Positions 9,442-18,768 of a stretch of DNA of 64,000 nt are shown piece after piece. This stretch comes from Polaribacter tangerinus (GTDB lineage: Bacteria; Bacteroidota; Bacteroidia; Flavobacteriales; Flavobacteriaceae). Position 1 is the stretch's first letter. Each line of letters begins with the position of its first letter. The DNA lies in assembly GCF_038024095.1 (NCBI RefSeq), contig NZ_CP150668.1, positions 62,001 to 126,000 on the forward strand. Direction: 5' to 3'. Both the position numbers and the translations under genes were made by a program. The notes beneath the pieces were generated by a model. That model ran no database searches. It had not been told where the DNA came from and saw only the letters and a program-made list of their open reading frames with translations.

Positions 9442-9939
9442 TTAATAGTTTAATTTTTCTTTAAAGGTCTCTTTAGTTAGCAATACACTTTTATTTTTTT
9501 TACCTACTTTAGATTTTACTAGATTTTGTTGTGTAGGAAAGTGTTTTAAAAGTATGGTGTTTGTAATATCTATATTAGAAACGCTGCTAATGTTTTCAAT
9601 TTCTAAGTAAAAGAAAACAAGGTCTCCTTCATATTCTTTGCCAAGATATTTAAAATCTTTCGAAATAGTATTTATTTTGAACGAGAGTTTATCTTTCAAA
9701 TATTTTTCAAAATAAATATCGTTATTTTTTAATTCAGCTTTTGTGGTAAGTTGTAAATCGATATTATAGTCATTGTTTAAGGCCAATTCAATATCATCCA
9801 TAAAAACATTTATTATAATTTGAACCGACTTTTCTTCTTCGTTGTATTTTATTTGTGTTAAGCTAAGGTAATATTTGTGGGTTGCAAATGATAATAGTGG
9901 TATTGCTAATAAAAAAAGTAAATATTTTTTGATGTTCAT
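9442..9939 (-). CDS. DUF6702-like exported protein
   Basis: This 165-aa protein of unknown function resembles the flavobacterial family DUF6702. It opens with a signal peptide (MNIKKYLLFLLAIPLLSFA) followed by the characteristic THKYYLSLTQIKYN block. It continues with a beta-rich domain containing NVFMDDIELALN, LGKEYEGDLVFFYLEI and NLVKSKV. The family assignment is from memory of the pattern. It lies between a carboxypeptidase-regulatory-like gene (26 nt upstream) and an M1 peptidase (26 nt downstream), which fits one operon. No catalytic motif is visible; a periplasmic helper of the peptidase is a guess from context. Confidence 0.78.
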   Translation of the reverse strand: MNIKKYLLFLLAIPLLSFATHKYYLSLTQIKYNEEEKSVQIIINVFMDDIELALNNDYNIDLQLTTKAELKNNDIYFEKYLKDKLSFKINTISKDFKYLGKEYEGDLVFFYLEIENISSVSNIDITNTILLKHFPTQQNLVKSKVGKKNKSVLLTKETFKEKLNY

Positions 9940-9965
9940 TTTAAAATCTAAATTATGATGCCAAT

Positions 9966-10769
9966 TTACTCTTTTTTTATAATTTCTAGATAACTTTTAC
10001 TTTCTGTTTGAAAAATTTTAATAACCTCTAATAGCTTTTTTTCTTTATGTAAATTTTCTATTCCCAAAGGATTACAGTATTCTAAAAAATGAAAATAATT
10101 ATCTACTGGTATTTTAAGCTCTTCGAAAAAGAATTTTTCACCAAGTTGTGATAATATTTTATACGGAAAAGCCTTTTTTCTTGCTAATTTTTTTCTAAGC
10201 GCCCATAAACGTTCAGAGTATTTAAAAGGGATATTTGCAGTAGCACCAGCACCTGCCATAGCAATTGCCCCAGACATTGTATTTACAATAGGCGGTTTTA
10301 CTTTGTCCATATCGTCTGGTAATTCTACCACCTTCATATCTACCTCAGAAAAATCCATTACTGCATTTAGCAAAGAGTCTTTTTTATTTGTGGGAACCGA
10401 TTTTGAGTCGATACTCAAACTTCCCATTAAATTATGCCTTTTAAGTTCGAAGGTATCTAGAACAATTGTTTGGTTATTTAATCTAACAGAAAGTAATTTA
10501 TTTAAAATAATTTCTTTAGTAATTTTTACAAAGCTTGTTTTATGTTGAATGGAAGATATTCTGAGCGAATCTCCTGCTTTTACAAAAATTCTAAAAATTC
10601 CATTTTCGGAAGAAAATGTACCTTGAGCTGTTTTTAAATTGATAATATTTGCATTTTTAACAGTACTAAGTGAGTCTGAAACTTTACCATTTATAAGCGT
10701 TCTTCTTTCTTGAGAACACAAGAAAAAAGAATTAAATATAAGTACTAATAAAAATAGCTTTTTTGGCAT
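9966..10769 (-). CDS. Carboxypeptidase-regulatory-like domain protein
   Basis: This 267-aa exported protein has a signal peptide (residues 1-19, ending FFLCSQ). An N-terminal beta-sandwich of the CarboxypepD_reg-like type follows, with the signature INGKVSDSLSTVKNANI and GTFSSENGIFRI. The C-terminal half is flavobacteria-specific, with LWALRKKLARKKAFP and FFFEELKIP. Such domains are usually found in front of TonB receptors, but here the protein stands alone. It heads the operon with the DUF6702-like gene and an M1 peptidase. A damaged tandem copy lies directly upstream (10827-11654). The function is unknown. Confidence 0.75.
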   Translation of the reverse strand: MPKKLFLLVLIFNSFFLCSQERRTLINGKVSDSLSTVKNANIINLKTAQGTFSSENGIFRIFVKAGDSLRISSIQHKTSFVKITKEIILNKLLSVRLNNQTIVLDTFELKRHNLMGSLSIDSKSVPTNKKDSLLNAVMDFSEVDMKVVELPDDMDKVKPPIVNTMSGAIAMAGAGATANIPFKYSERLWALRKKLARKKAFPYKILSQLGEKFFFEELKIPVDNYFHFLEYCNPLGIENLHKEKKLLEVIKIFQTESKSYLEIIKKE

Positions 10770-10826
10770 ATATTCATAATTTTTAGCAAATTAAGAAATT
10801 GTACGCTTTTATAATACATTTATAAA

Positions 10827-11654
10827 CTAATTTTCTGTTAAAGGTACCATCCAGTTTTTAAGGGTTAAAAATATGTTTGCTTCTTTTTTTAGTGTTTTAA
10901 TTAATAGCATAATTTTATCGTTTTGGTACTGTTCGAAAATTCCTGAAAAAGTGCAATAAGTTATAAATTGATAGTATTTTTCTTTTGGGATTTTTAATTC
11001 TTCATAAAAAAATACGGGACCTAATAAATGTAAAAGTTTATCTGGAAAAACCTTTTTTGCCAATAATTCTTTTTCTAACATTTTAACTTTTCTGATCCTG
11101 AACTAGTGGAAGTAGTAATACCAAAACCTTCAAATCTGTTGTTGGGTAATCTTATTTTGGTAGATTTTGTTAAATGTGTTTCGTTTAAATTTGTTCCCAT
11201 TTTAGAAATTTTATAGGTGTCCATTTTTTTTAAGTCTTCAACAATTTTATTCACAATTTTATTTTTGTAATGAGTTGGTGTTTTTTTGATATCTATTTGT
11301 AATGTACCGACAAGTTTATTTTGCTCAATAACAATTTCAGCTAACACATTTACTTTTTTAGATAAAGTAATTGTATTTTTAGAAGTTTTATTTAAATGTT
11401 TGGATTTTACAGCAATAATTTTTGATGTATAGCCAATAGAAGTAATATGAAAAGTATCATTCTTATTTGCAACTATAGTGAATAAAGCGTTTTCATCAGA
11501 AAATGTACCTTTTTTCTGTTTTAGCATTTATAATATGCACATTTTTAACACTACCTAGAGAGTCTATAATTTTTCCATAAAATGTTTTTTTTATGTTTTG
11601 TGATGAACAAAAAAAGGAGATAAATGAAAATACAAATAATAATTTTTGTTTCAT
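10827..11654 (-). pseudogene. Frameshifted paralogue of the carboxypeptidase-regulatory-like protein
   Basis: Three reading-frame pieces together match the intact 267-aa neighbour from end to end. The first piece (from ATG 11654) gives a signal peptide and FYGKIIDSLGSVKNVHIINAKT. The second (from about 11515) continues with KKGTFSDENALF. The third (from about 11090) continues with LLAKKVFP and FFYEELKIP. The first break is at a run of six A on the coding strand (11510-11515) where five would keep the frame. The second is at four A (11088-11091) where five would. Both are single-base homopolymer changes, so either a true pseudogene or sequencing error could explain them. Confidence 0.8.
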
Positions 11655-11749
11655 TTGGTATAATTAGTAACTTTTTTTAGTTATTTTTCTTAAAATCATA
11701 CTAATAGAATTATAAAATGATGTTAAAGGGTTTTTACTTAAAATTATTA

Positions 11750-11757
11750 TATTTTTG
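11750..11757 (+). promoter_or_regulatory. -7 promoter box of pepE
   Basis: TATTTTTG matches TAnnTTTG and ends only 4 nt before the pepE ATG at 11762, which predicts a leaderless or nearly leaderless mRNA. Confidence 0.55.
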
Positions 11758-11761
11758 AGGT

Positions 11762-12469
11762 ATGAAAAAAATGATTGTTGCAAGTACTTCTACTGTTTTT
11801 GGTAGTGATTATTTAGAATATTTACTCCCTACTCTTAGAGAACATTTTAAAAATATCGAAAATTTGATTTTTATTCCGTTTGCCAGACCTGGAGGAATTT
11901 CTTACAATGATTATACAGCTATTGCACGCAAAGCTTTTGCAAATATTGGAATAGATGTTAAAGGGATTCACGAATATAAAAATCCAAAAGAAGCGCTAGC
12001 TACTACAAAAGCGATTTTTACGGGCGGCGGAAATACTTTTGAGTTGGTTCATCAACTTTATAAGCAAGATGTTTTATCTACTTTAAAAAAGGTCATTGAA
12101 AATGGTACTCCTTATTTAGGAACTAGTGCAGGAAGTAATATTTGTGGTGTTAGCATGATGAACACCAATGATATGCCTATTGTGTATCCGCCAAGCTTTA
12201 ATACTTTAGCTTGTATACCATTTAATATTAATGCTCATTATTTAGATCCTGTAGTGGGCTCCAAGCACATGGGCGAAACAAGAGAAACTAGAATTAAAGA
12301 ATTTCATGTGTTTAATAACACTCCTGTTTTAGGTTTACGAGAGGGAAGTTGGTTAGAAGTGATGGATAGCACTGTTACTCTAAAAGGAAATTATAGCGCG
12401 AGATTTTTTCAAAAGGATGCCACTCCCATAGAAATAGCAAGTGGCAAAATAATTGGAGATTTTATCTAA
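11762..12469 (+). CDS. pepE: Dipeptidase E (alpha-aspartyl dipeptidase, peptidase S51)
   Basis: PepE hydrolyses Asp-X dipeptides in the cytoplasm. The 235-aa protein carries the nucleophile elbow GTSAGSN with Ser122. Asp137 and His159 stand at the spacing of the Ser-Asp-His triad described for Salmonella PepE, shifted by two residues. FTGGGNTFEL (86-95) forms the conserved glycine-rich loop. It is a monocistronic gene facing ribB, with only 33 nt between the two stop codons. The start is fixed by the adjacent -7 box and by the family N-terminus. Confidence 0.95.
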   Translation: MKKMIVASTSTVFGSDYLEYLLPTLREHFKNIENLIFIPFARPGGISYNDYTAIARKAFANIGIDVKGIHEYKNPKEALATTKAIFTGGGNTFELVHQLYKQDVLSTLKKVIENGTPYLGTSAGSNICGVSMMNTNDMPIVYPPSFNTLACIPFNINAHYLDPVVGSKHMGETRETRIKEFHVFNNTPVLGLREGSWLEVMDSTVTLKGNYSARFFQKDATPIEIASGKIIGDFI

Positions 12470-12502
12470 TTGATTTGTTCATAAAAGTACAAAAAAGTAC
12501 TA

Positions 12503-13648
12503 TTAGTAAGCAACATAATCTACAATTTCCAATCCGTATCCAATCATACCAACTCTTTTCGTTTGTTGTGAATTGGTAATTAGCTTTAATTTATTTACAT
12601 TAATGTCATGTAAAATTTGCGCCCCAATGCCAAAGTCTCGATTATCCATTTTAATAGCAGGAGCCTTTAGATCTCCATTTTTTTGATTTTCTTTAAGTCC
12701 CTTTAATCTACTTAAAAGGTTTTGTGGTTGATACTCTTGATTAACAAAAATAATAGCTCCTTTTCCTTCTTCGTTTATCACTTTAAACATTTGATCTAAC
12801 TTTTTATCGGCATTATTTGTTAGTGTTCCCAGAATATCATTATTTACTAAAGTGGAGTTTACTCTTGTTAAAACGCTTTCATTTTTTTTCCAAGAACCTT
12901 TTGTAAGAGCAATGTGAACTTGATTGTTGGTAGTTTGTTCATAAGCCCTTAATCGGAAATCGCCGAAACGAGTGGTAATATTAAAATCTTCCTTTTTCTC
13001 AATTAAGGAGTCGTGTTCCATTCTGTAAGCAACAAGATCTTCGATTGAAACAATTTTTATATCGAATTTTTGGGCAACTTTTAAAAGTTCTGGTAAACGT
13101 GCCATTGTACCGTCTTCATTCATAATTTCTACAATAACACCTGCAGGTTCTAAGCCTGCCAACCTTGCAAAATCAATAGCAGCTTCTGTATGCCCCGTTC
13201 TTCTTAATACGCCGCCCTCTTTAGCTCTTAAAGGAAATATATGGCCTGGTCTAGCTAAATCGAATGGCTTTGTTTCTTTACTAATTAAAGACTGTACAGT
13301 TAACGACCTGTCTGAGGCAGAAATACCTGTTGTTACTCCTTTTCCTCTTAAATCTACAGAAATGGTAAAAGCTGTTTCCATTGGATCTGTATTGTTTTGA
13401 ACCATCATACCCAGTTCTAACTCTTTACAACGTTTTTCGGTTAAAGGTGTACAAATTAAACCACGCCCATGTGTTGCCATAAAGTTTATCATCTCTGGAG
13501 TTACTTTTTCTGCAGCAGCTAAAAAGTCACCCTCATTTTCTCTGTTTTCATCATCTACAACAATAATAATTTTACCATTTCTAATATCTTCAATGGCTTC
13601 TGAAATAGTATGTAATTGCGACTTGCGTGTGGATGTAGGTTGGGTCAT
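12503..13648 (-). CDS. ribB: 3,4-dihydroxy-2-butanone-4-phosphate synthase with a degenerate GTP cyclohydrolase II domain
   Basis: Residues 1-210 are a complete RibB domain that converts ribulose 5-phosphate into the four-carbon unit of riboflavin. Its motifs are [12 protein letters not shown] (31-42), [11 protein letters not shown] (59-69) and [11 protein letters not shown] (150-160). Residues about 225-381 align with GTP cyclohydrolase II. However, the zinc cysteines of the HSECLTGD...LRCDCG region are replaced by Leu267, Asn278 and Ala280, and the EGRxIGL loop has become EYQPQNLL. The GCHII activity is therefore probably absent, and a separate ribA should exist elsewhere. The gene overlaps lptF/G by 4 nt and is the last gene of the cluster. 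Confidence 0.93.
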   Translation of the reverse strand: MTQPTSTRKSQLHTISEAIEDIRNGKIIIVVDDENRENEGDFLAAAEKVTPEMINFMATHGRGLICTPLTEKRCKELELGMMVQNNTDPMETAFTISVDLRGKGVTTGISASDRSLTVQSLISKETKPFDLARPGHIFPLRAKEGGVLRRTGHTEAAIDFARLAGLEPAGVIVEIMNEDGTMARLPELLKVAQKFDIKIVSIEDLVAYRMEHDSLIEKKEDFNITTRFGDFRLRAYEQTTNNQVHIALTKGSWKKNESVLTRVNSTLVNNDILGTLTNNADKKLDQMFKVINEEGKGAIIFVNQEYQPQNLLSRLKGLKENQKNGDLKAPAIKMDNRDFGIGAQILHDINVNKLKLITNSQQTKRVGMIGYGLEIVDYVAY

Positions 13649-15099
13649 ATTTTAAGGTCTTTTTTAGACTTAAGTTTGTTAAAAAATAGTTGAATTGGTT
13701 GTAAAATAGCATCAATATTAAAAATTCCTTTATCTCTTGCTGCTCTACGAGTTAATAAGATTCCGAAAGGTATCATTACAAAAGCAGATATCCAAGACCC
13801 CAATAAAGAGGACAAAGAACTTTCTTCTGCTAGGTTTTTGCCAAAAGTATTGCCGAAAAAATAAATAACATATATAGAAATGGCGAGTATCATAGGGAGT
13901 CCAAAACCACCTTTTCGAATAATAGAACCAAGTGGTGCACCTATAAAGAATAGAATAAGACAAGAAAAAGACAGTGCAATTCTGCTGTAATATTCTGTAT
14001 CGAAAAAATTAAGTGTTTTTCTTTTCCATTTAATACTATCCATATTATTTTTTACATTATTTAAAGCACTCGACATTTTGTTTGTAGCGCTGTTTAATAT
14101 GGTAATTTTTTCTTGTAAATGATAGTTAGAAAGTGTACTAACAGTGTCTAAATCTTTAGGTTTTAGAGAGTCTTTGTATTTGTATAAATCTTTTGCAGAT
14201 GTTATTGAAGCAATACTTTTTGCTCTTGCAGCCAACATTTCGTCATAGGTAGCTTTTAAAACTGGTATGGTGTCATTTAATTGCTCTAATGTTCTCATAT
14301 TAAAGCTGTTTTTTACTCTTTCTTCTTCTAAAGCACCATCTCCCATAACATTAGAAATATCGATATTAAATTCGTACTCTTGAAATGTTGCTTGAGATGC
14401 AGGCATTTTTTCTCTTTTAGAGGGCGATCTAGAAGATTTAGTATGGTCTTCGTAATAGTAACCGTCATATAAAATGAAAGTCATATATCTGCTTCCTTCT
14501 TCTGAAAGAATTTTTCCTCTTTTAGCAGTTATCACTTTTTGATTTCCGTTTCTTGCACTAAGGTCGTATATCAAAACGTTTTTTAACAAGTTTTCATCTT
14601 CACCATATTTTTCATCAAATTTTATTTGATAATTTGGCAAATCGCTATTAAAACTACCTGCTACTAGAGCTAATGCAGGCTTTTTCATTTTAATATTATA
14701 GTATAAATTTCGTTGCTTTAGTGTCGCATAAGGAAAAATATTATTTAAAAATAAGAAGTTAATTCCGCTTAGTATAAAGGTTAAGAATATAAGCGGTCTT
14801 ACTAATCTTTGTAGAGAAATACCTGCAGATTTTGCAGCAGCAAATTCGTAATTTTCACCTAAATTACCTAAAGCCATAATAGAGGAGAGGAGTACCGCAA
14901 TAGGAAGTGCCTGAGGTACAATACTAAGTGAACTGTAATACAAAAATTTTAAGATAAACCAAATACTTATTCCTTTGCCAGCAATGTTTTCGAAGGTTTG
15001 CCATAAAACCTGCATTACCAATACAAATAGTACTATAAGAAAGGTTGCAACAAAGGGAACCAGAAAGGTTTTTAAGATGTACTTATCTAAAATTTTCAT
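13645..15099 (-). CDS. LptF/LptG-family permease (lipopolysaccharide export)
   Basis: This is an inner-membrane permease of the LptB2FG ABC exporter that extracts LPS. The 484-aa protein begins with [16 protein letters not shown], typical of the YjgP/YjgQ family. It has three N-terminal membrane segments (about 10-32, 52-75, 100-122), a periplasmic beta-jellyroll (about 130-350) and three C-terminal segments (about 360-450). [14 protein letters not shown] is the conserved cytoplasmic coupling-type segment. F cannot be separated from G by eye. The start is 5 nt after a TACTTTTG -7 box, and the stop overlaps the ribB ATG. Bacteroidota usually carry two such genes; the partner is outside this window. 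Confidence 0.9.
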   Translation of the reverse strand: MKILDKYILKTFLVPFVATFLIVLFVLVMQVLWQTFENIAGKGISIWFILKFLYYSSLSIVPQALPIAVLLSSIMALGNLGENYEFAAAKSAGISLQRLVRPLIFLTFILSGINFLFLNNIFPYATLKQRNLYYNIKMKKPALALVAGSFNSDLPNYQIKFDEKYGEDENLLKNVLIYDLSARNGNQKVITAKRGKILSEEGSRYMTFILYDGYYYEDHTKSSRSPSKREKMPASQATFQEYEFNIDISNVMGDGALEEERVKNSFNMRTLEQLNDTIPVLKATYDEMLAARAKSIASITSAKDLYKYKDSLKPKDLDTVSTLSNYHLQEKITILNSATNKMSSALNNVKNNMDSIKWKRKTLNFFDTEYYSRIALSFSCLILFFIGAPLGSIIRKGGFGLPMILAISIYVIYFFGNTFGKNLAEESSLSSLLGSWISAFVMIPFGILLTRRAARDKGIFNIDAILQPIQLFFNKLKSKKDLKI

Positions 15100-15104
15100 T
15101 GTCG

Positions 15105-15112
15105 CAAAAGTA
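15105..15112 (-). promoter_or_regulatory. -7 promoter box of lptF/G
   Basis: TACTTTTG on the minus strand matches TAnnTTTG and ends 5 nt before the ATG at 15099. It would give the permease-ribB pair a promoter of its own inside the larger gene cluster. Confidence 0.5.
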
Positions 15113-15159
15113 GTTTCTTAAAATTAATTTAGCTACTAATTTTCTGTTAATTGAAATTG

Positions 15160-15816
15160 TTAATCAATAATATATCCTTTGTCTAAAAACTTTTGTTTGT
15201 TAAAAGAAAATAGACTGCTATCTAAATTTTCATTTTTTTTAAAAGTATCAATAGTAAAGGTTGTTTTAGCATTGTTCTCTCCGGTTTGGATTAATTTGTA
15301 AATATGCTTTGTTTTAGCATCTATACCTAATTCTACTTTTACTATTTCAGAGTTACTGTCTATGGGGTTTAATGTAATAAACTGAATATCTCTTCCTTTG
15401 ATATTTTTTAATTTTCCCATTTTAAAATTGTAGCCTTCTTTGTAAAAAGTTAATAGTTTAGAAGGGTATATAAAACCATCTTCGCCTCCTAAATCTCCTT
15501 CGGTAATAGAAACCTCTTTTTCATCGTTATTGATAATGTGTAATTTATTACCATCAAAAATAAACTGGTTTCCTAAGTAGTTTAAGCTGTATTTTTCTCC
15601 TTGTAAGTTTATTTCTCCACGAATTGGTGGTTCATCGCCCTCTTTTATACCAGCATCTTCATTACTTAATGTCTGACTAAAACCAATGTACATATTTTTG
15701 TATGCACTCATTTTAGTAGAAACTTCATCAAGCATTTTTTTTGCTTGAACAGAGTTTTGAGAATAGGTATTTGTGTATGTGCTAATGATGAATAATAAGA
15801 ATACTATTTTTTTCAT
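15160..15816 (-). CDS. lolA: Outer-membrane lipoprotein carrier protein LolA
   Basis: LolA is the periplasmic chaperone that carries lipoproteins released by LolCDE to the outer membrane. The 218-aa precursor has a signal peptide (about residues 1-19). It is followed by AKKMLDEVSTKMSAYKNMYIGFSQTL, the usual start of the mature domain, and by an unclosed-barrel domain with GEINLQGEKYSL, FIFDGNKLHIIN and ITLNPIDS. The gene sits 32 nt after ftsK and 60 nt before the LPS permease gene, an arrangement in keeping with an envelope-biogenesis cluster. Confidence 0.9.
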   Translation of the reverse strand: MKKIVFLLFIISTYTNTYSQNSVQAKKMLDEVSTKMSAYKNMYIGFSQTLSNEDAGIKEGDEPPIRGEINLQGEKYSLNYLGNQFIFDGNKLHIINNDEKEVSITEGDLGGEDGFIYPSKLLTFYKEGYNFKMGKLKNIKGRDIQFITLNPIDSNSEIVKVELGIDAKTKHIYKLIQTGENNAKTTFTIDTFKKNENLDSSLFSFNKQKFLDKGYIID

Positions 15817-15848
15817 GTGAATTAAAATTACTAGTTTATTACTATTAT

Positions 15849-18335
15849 TTATTGTTGTTCATTTTCTAATAATTGTTCTAAGGCAATTAAATCAGGTACC
15901 AATACTTGTCTTGCTTTACTACCTTCAAAGCCTCCCACAATTCCTGCAGCTTCTAGCTGGTCTATTAATCTTCCGGCTCTGTTGTAGCCTAATTTTAACT
16001 TTCTTTGTAGTAAAGATGCAGATCCTTGCTGTGCTGTAACTATAATTTCTGCAGCTTCTTTAAACAATTTATCTCTATCAGCAATATCAATATCAATACT
16101 TGTGCCACTTTCATCATCTACATATTCTGGTAATTGATATGCTTCTGCATAGGCTTTTTGGGAGCCAATAAAATCGGTAATTTTTTCTACCTCTGGTGTG
16201 TCTACAAAAGCACATTGAATTCTTTCAATATCATTTCCGGCGGTATACAATAAATCTCCTCTACCAATTAATTGGTCTGCACCTCCTGCATCTAAAATTG
16301 TTCTAGAATCAATTTTAGAGGTAACTCTAAAAGCTATTCTGGCTGGGAAATTTGCCTTAATAATACCTGTAATAACGTTTACCGAAGGTCTTTGTGTTGC
16401 TACAATTAAATGTATTCCAATAGCTCTTGCCAATTGAGCTAAACGTGCAATTGGGGTTTCAACTTCTTTTCCGGCGGTCATTATTAAATCTGCAAATTCG
16501 TCAATAACCAAAACAATGTATGGTAAAAATTGATGCCCTTCATTCGGGTTTAATTTTCGTTTCTTAAACTTTTCATTATATTCTTTAATATTTCGAACCA
16601 TTGCAGCTTTTAACAAGTCGTAACGGTTGTCCATTTCTATACATAAAGAGTTTAGTGTGTGAACAACTTTTGTGGTATCTGTAATAATAGCGTCTTCTAC
16701 ATCTGGTAATTTTGCTAAGTAATGACGCTCAATTTTATTAAAAAGTGTAAGTTCTACCTTTTTCGGATCTACTAAAATAAATTTTACTTCTGCAGGATGC
16801 TTTTTGTACAACAATGATGTAAGAACTGCATTAAGCCCTACAGATTTTCCTTGTCCTGTTGCACCTGCCATAAGTAAATGCGGCATTTTTGCTAAGTCTA
16901 CAACAAAAGTTTCGTTTGAAATTGTTTTTCCTAATGCAATAGGAAGCTCCATAGGAGATTCTTGAAATCTTTTAGACGAAATAACAGAATGCATCGAAAC
17001 AATGGTAGATTTTTTATTCGGCACCTCTATACCAATAGTTCCTTTTCCTGGTATTGGAGCAATAATTCGAATTCCTAATGCAGATAAAGAGAGTGCAATA
17101 TCGTCTTCTAAATTTTTAATTTTAGATATTCTTATACCTGCTTCGGGTACAATTTCATATAAAGTAATTGTTGGGCCAACTGTTGCTTTTATTTCTGCAA
17201 TACCAATTTTATAATTTTTTAAAGTTTCTACAATTCTGTCTTTGTTAGCCTCTAGTTCTTCTGGGTCTATAGAAATTGTTTCGTTGTACTGTTTTAATAA
17301 ATTAAAAGAAGGGAATTTAAAATTAGAAAGTTCTAAAGTTGGATCAAATTCGCCAAAATCTTTAACAATTTTATCAGATAAATTTTCTGTACTCAGTTCT
17401 TCATCTTTACTGATAGCAACATCTATGGCAACTTCTTTTTCGTTTGTTGACTCTTCATTGTTATCATTATTATCAATTTTAAGAACAGGTTCTAAATTCT
17501 CTTCTTCAGAAAGTGATGCGTCTTCTTTTTGTGTTGTTACATCAGAATAGTTAGAGATAGTAGGCTTTAGGTCGATAACAGATTTTTCAAATTCTGATTT
17601 TTGTGACACCTCTAATTGTGCTGAATTACTAGTGTCTTCATTTGAAGTAATTTGGGTTTCATCATCTAAAAGATGCTGATTATGAGTGTCTTCTTCAAAG
17701 GGTTTTTCTGCAGTGTTTTTATTTTCTTTACGGGCTTTATATTTTTCTATAAAATGCTCGAAAGTAAGTTTATATCTAACAACAATATAACTTATAAAAA
17801 AGAAAATTAGTAGTATAATAAGTCCTGTTTTACCTATAAAAGTTTGTAAATACTCATTAATTTCAAAGCCAATAATACCAGATAAAACGGCTAACTTTTT
17901 ATGTAAAAAACCTAGAGTTACAGAAATGAGAAGCATGGCAACTAAACCCCAATTCCAAGAAATTACCATTTTTGCAAGTTTGCGTTTGAAAAGAACAGAA
18001 ACTCCGGTGACGAATAGTTGAAAGCTTACTATAAAAGCAGCAATACCGAAACCATCATATATAAAAAAATGACTTAAACTGGCGCCAATTTTACCTAACC
18101 AATTACTACTTTTTATTGATTTATCTGATAATTTGTTCAGAATACTTTGGTCTTCTTGCCAATTAAAGAAAAAAGAAACAAATGCAACAAATAAAAATAA
18201 GGCAAAGCACATTAAAAAAACACCAATAATTGTTTGTGCCTGTTTTGTTTTTAAAAAAGCAAAAAATGTTGATTTATTTTCAGAGTTAGGGGATGTACCA
18301 GTTGATTTTTTTATGCTGATTCTCTTTTTAGCCAT
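15849..18335 (-). CDS. ftsK: DNA translocase FtsK/SpoIIIE
   Basis: This septal ATPase pumps chromosome ends into daughter cells and activates dimer resolution. The 828-aa protein has four to five N-terminal membrane segments (about residues 30-190). A charged, Glu/Asn-rich linker (about 200-340) separates these from the motor domain, which has Walker A GATGQGKS (near 490) and Walker B VLVIDEFADL (near 610). The C-terminal gamma winged helix (about 770-815, with QRKLKLGYNRAGRLIDQLE) would read KOPS-like DNA signals. The linker is short compared with that of E. coli. It lies between dgkA and lolA on one strand. Confidence 0.96.
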   Translation of the reverse strand: MAKKRISIKKSTGTSPNSENKSTFFAFLKTKQAQTIIGVFLMCFALFLFVAFVSFFFNWQEDQSILNKLSDKSIKSSNWLGKIGASLSHFFIYDGFGIAAFIVSFQLFVTGVSVLFKRKLAKMVISWNWGLVAMLLISVTLGFLHKKLAVLSGIIGFEINEYLQTFIGKTGLIILLIFFFISYIVVRYKLTFEHFIEKYKARKENKNTAEKPFEEDTHNQHLLDDETQITSNEDTSNSAQLEVSQKSEFEKSVIDLKPTISNYSDVTTQKEDASLSEEENLEPVLKIDNNDNNEESTNEKEVAIDVAISKDEELSTENLSDKIVKDFGEFDPTLELSNFKFPSFNLLKQYNETISIDPEELEANKDRIVETLKNYKIGIAEIKATVGPTITLYEIVPEAGIRISKIKNLEDDIALSLSALGIRIIAPIPGKGTIGIEVPNKKSTIVSMHSVISSKRFQESPMELPIALGKTISNETFVVDLAKMPHLLMAGATGQGKSVGLNAVLTSLLYKKHPAEVKFILVDPKKVELTLFNKIERHYLAKLPDVEDAIITDTTKVVHTLNSLCIEMDNRYDLLKAAMVRNIKEYNEKFKKRKLNPNEGHQFLPYIVLVIDEFADLIMTAGKEVETPIARLAQLARAIGIHLIVATQRPSVNVITGIIKANFPARIAFRVTSKIDSRTILDAGGADQLIGRGDLLYTAGNDIERIQCAFVDTPEVEKITDFIGSQKAYAEAYQLPEYVDDESGTSIDIDIADRDKLFKEAAEIIVTAQQGSASLLQRKLKLGYNRAGRLIDQLEAAGIVGGFEGSKARQVLVPDLIALEQLLENEQQ

Positions 18336-18379
18336 GAACTGTTTTCTAATATTTTAATTTTAGCAATTAATAACTGCAG

Positions 18380-18760
18380 CTAAAATAATAAATTGATTTT
18401 TGGTATGTATATTAAGCCTGCAATTATTAGTGAAACAATTGCCGCAAATGTAGGTGCTCCAGCAGCAATATCTTTAATAAATCCTATTTTAACATGAAAA
18501 TCTGGATGAACAAAATCGGCAACTTTTTCGATAGCAGTATTTAAAGCTTCTGCAACGAGCACCAAACCGATAGCCAAAAACTGTAGCATCCATTCGGTAG
18601 TAGAAATAGAAAAGTAGTATCCTAAAATGCTTGCAATAATTCCAAAAGCAATTTGAACTTTAATGCTATCTTCTGTAGTAATTAGTAGCCAAGCACCTTT
18701 AAACGCGTATTTTAAACTTTTTAGCCTTCCTTTTACAAAGCTATCATTTGAGTTTTTCAT
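18380..18760 (-). CDS. dgkA: Diacylglycerol kinase / undecaprenol kinase (DgkA family)
   Basis: This small integral-membrane kinase phosphorylates diacylglycerol or undecaprenol. The 126-aa protein has three membrane helices. It also has the signature AEALNTAIEKVAD (70-82, Glu71 as the likely metal or catalytic acid) and the following IKDIAAGA block (95-102). It begins 8 nt after the tpx stop and ends 44 nt before ftsK, so it is probably cotranscribed with them. Lipid preference cannot be read from the sequence; undecaprenol recycling would fit the envelope genes around it. Confidence 0.92.
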   Translation of the reverse strand: MKNSNDSFVKGRLKSLKYAFKGAWLLITTEDSIKVQIAFGIIASILGYYFSISTTEWMLQFLAIGLVLVAEALNTAIEKVADFVHPDFHVKIGFIKDIAAGAPTFAAIVSLIIAGLIYIPKINLLF

Positions 18761-18768
18761 ACTAAATA

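Noticed and set aside
12486..12501. Small inverted repeat AGTAC-A6-GTACT between pepE and ribB
   Set aside because: The stem is only 5 bp with no GC-rich core or proper T-run, so I do not call it a terminator.
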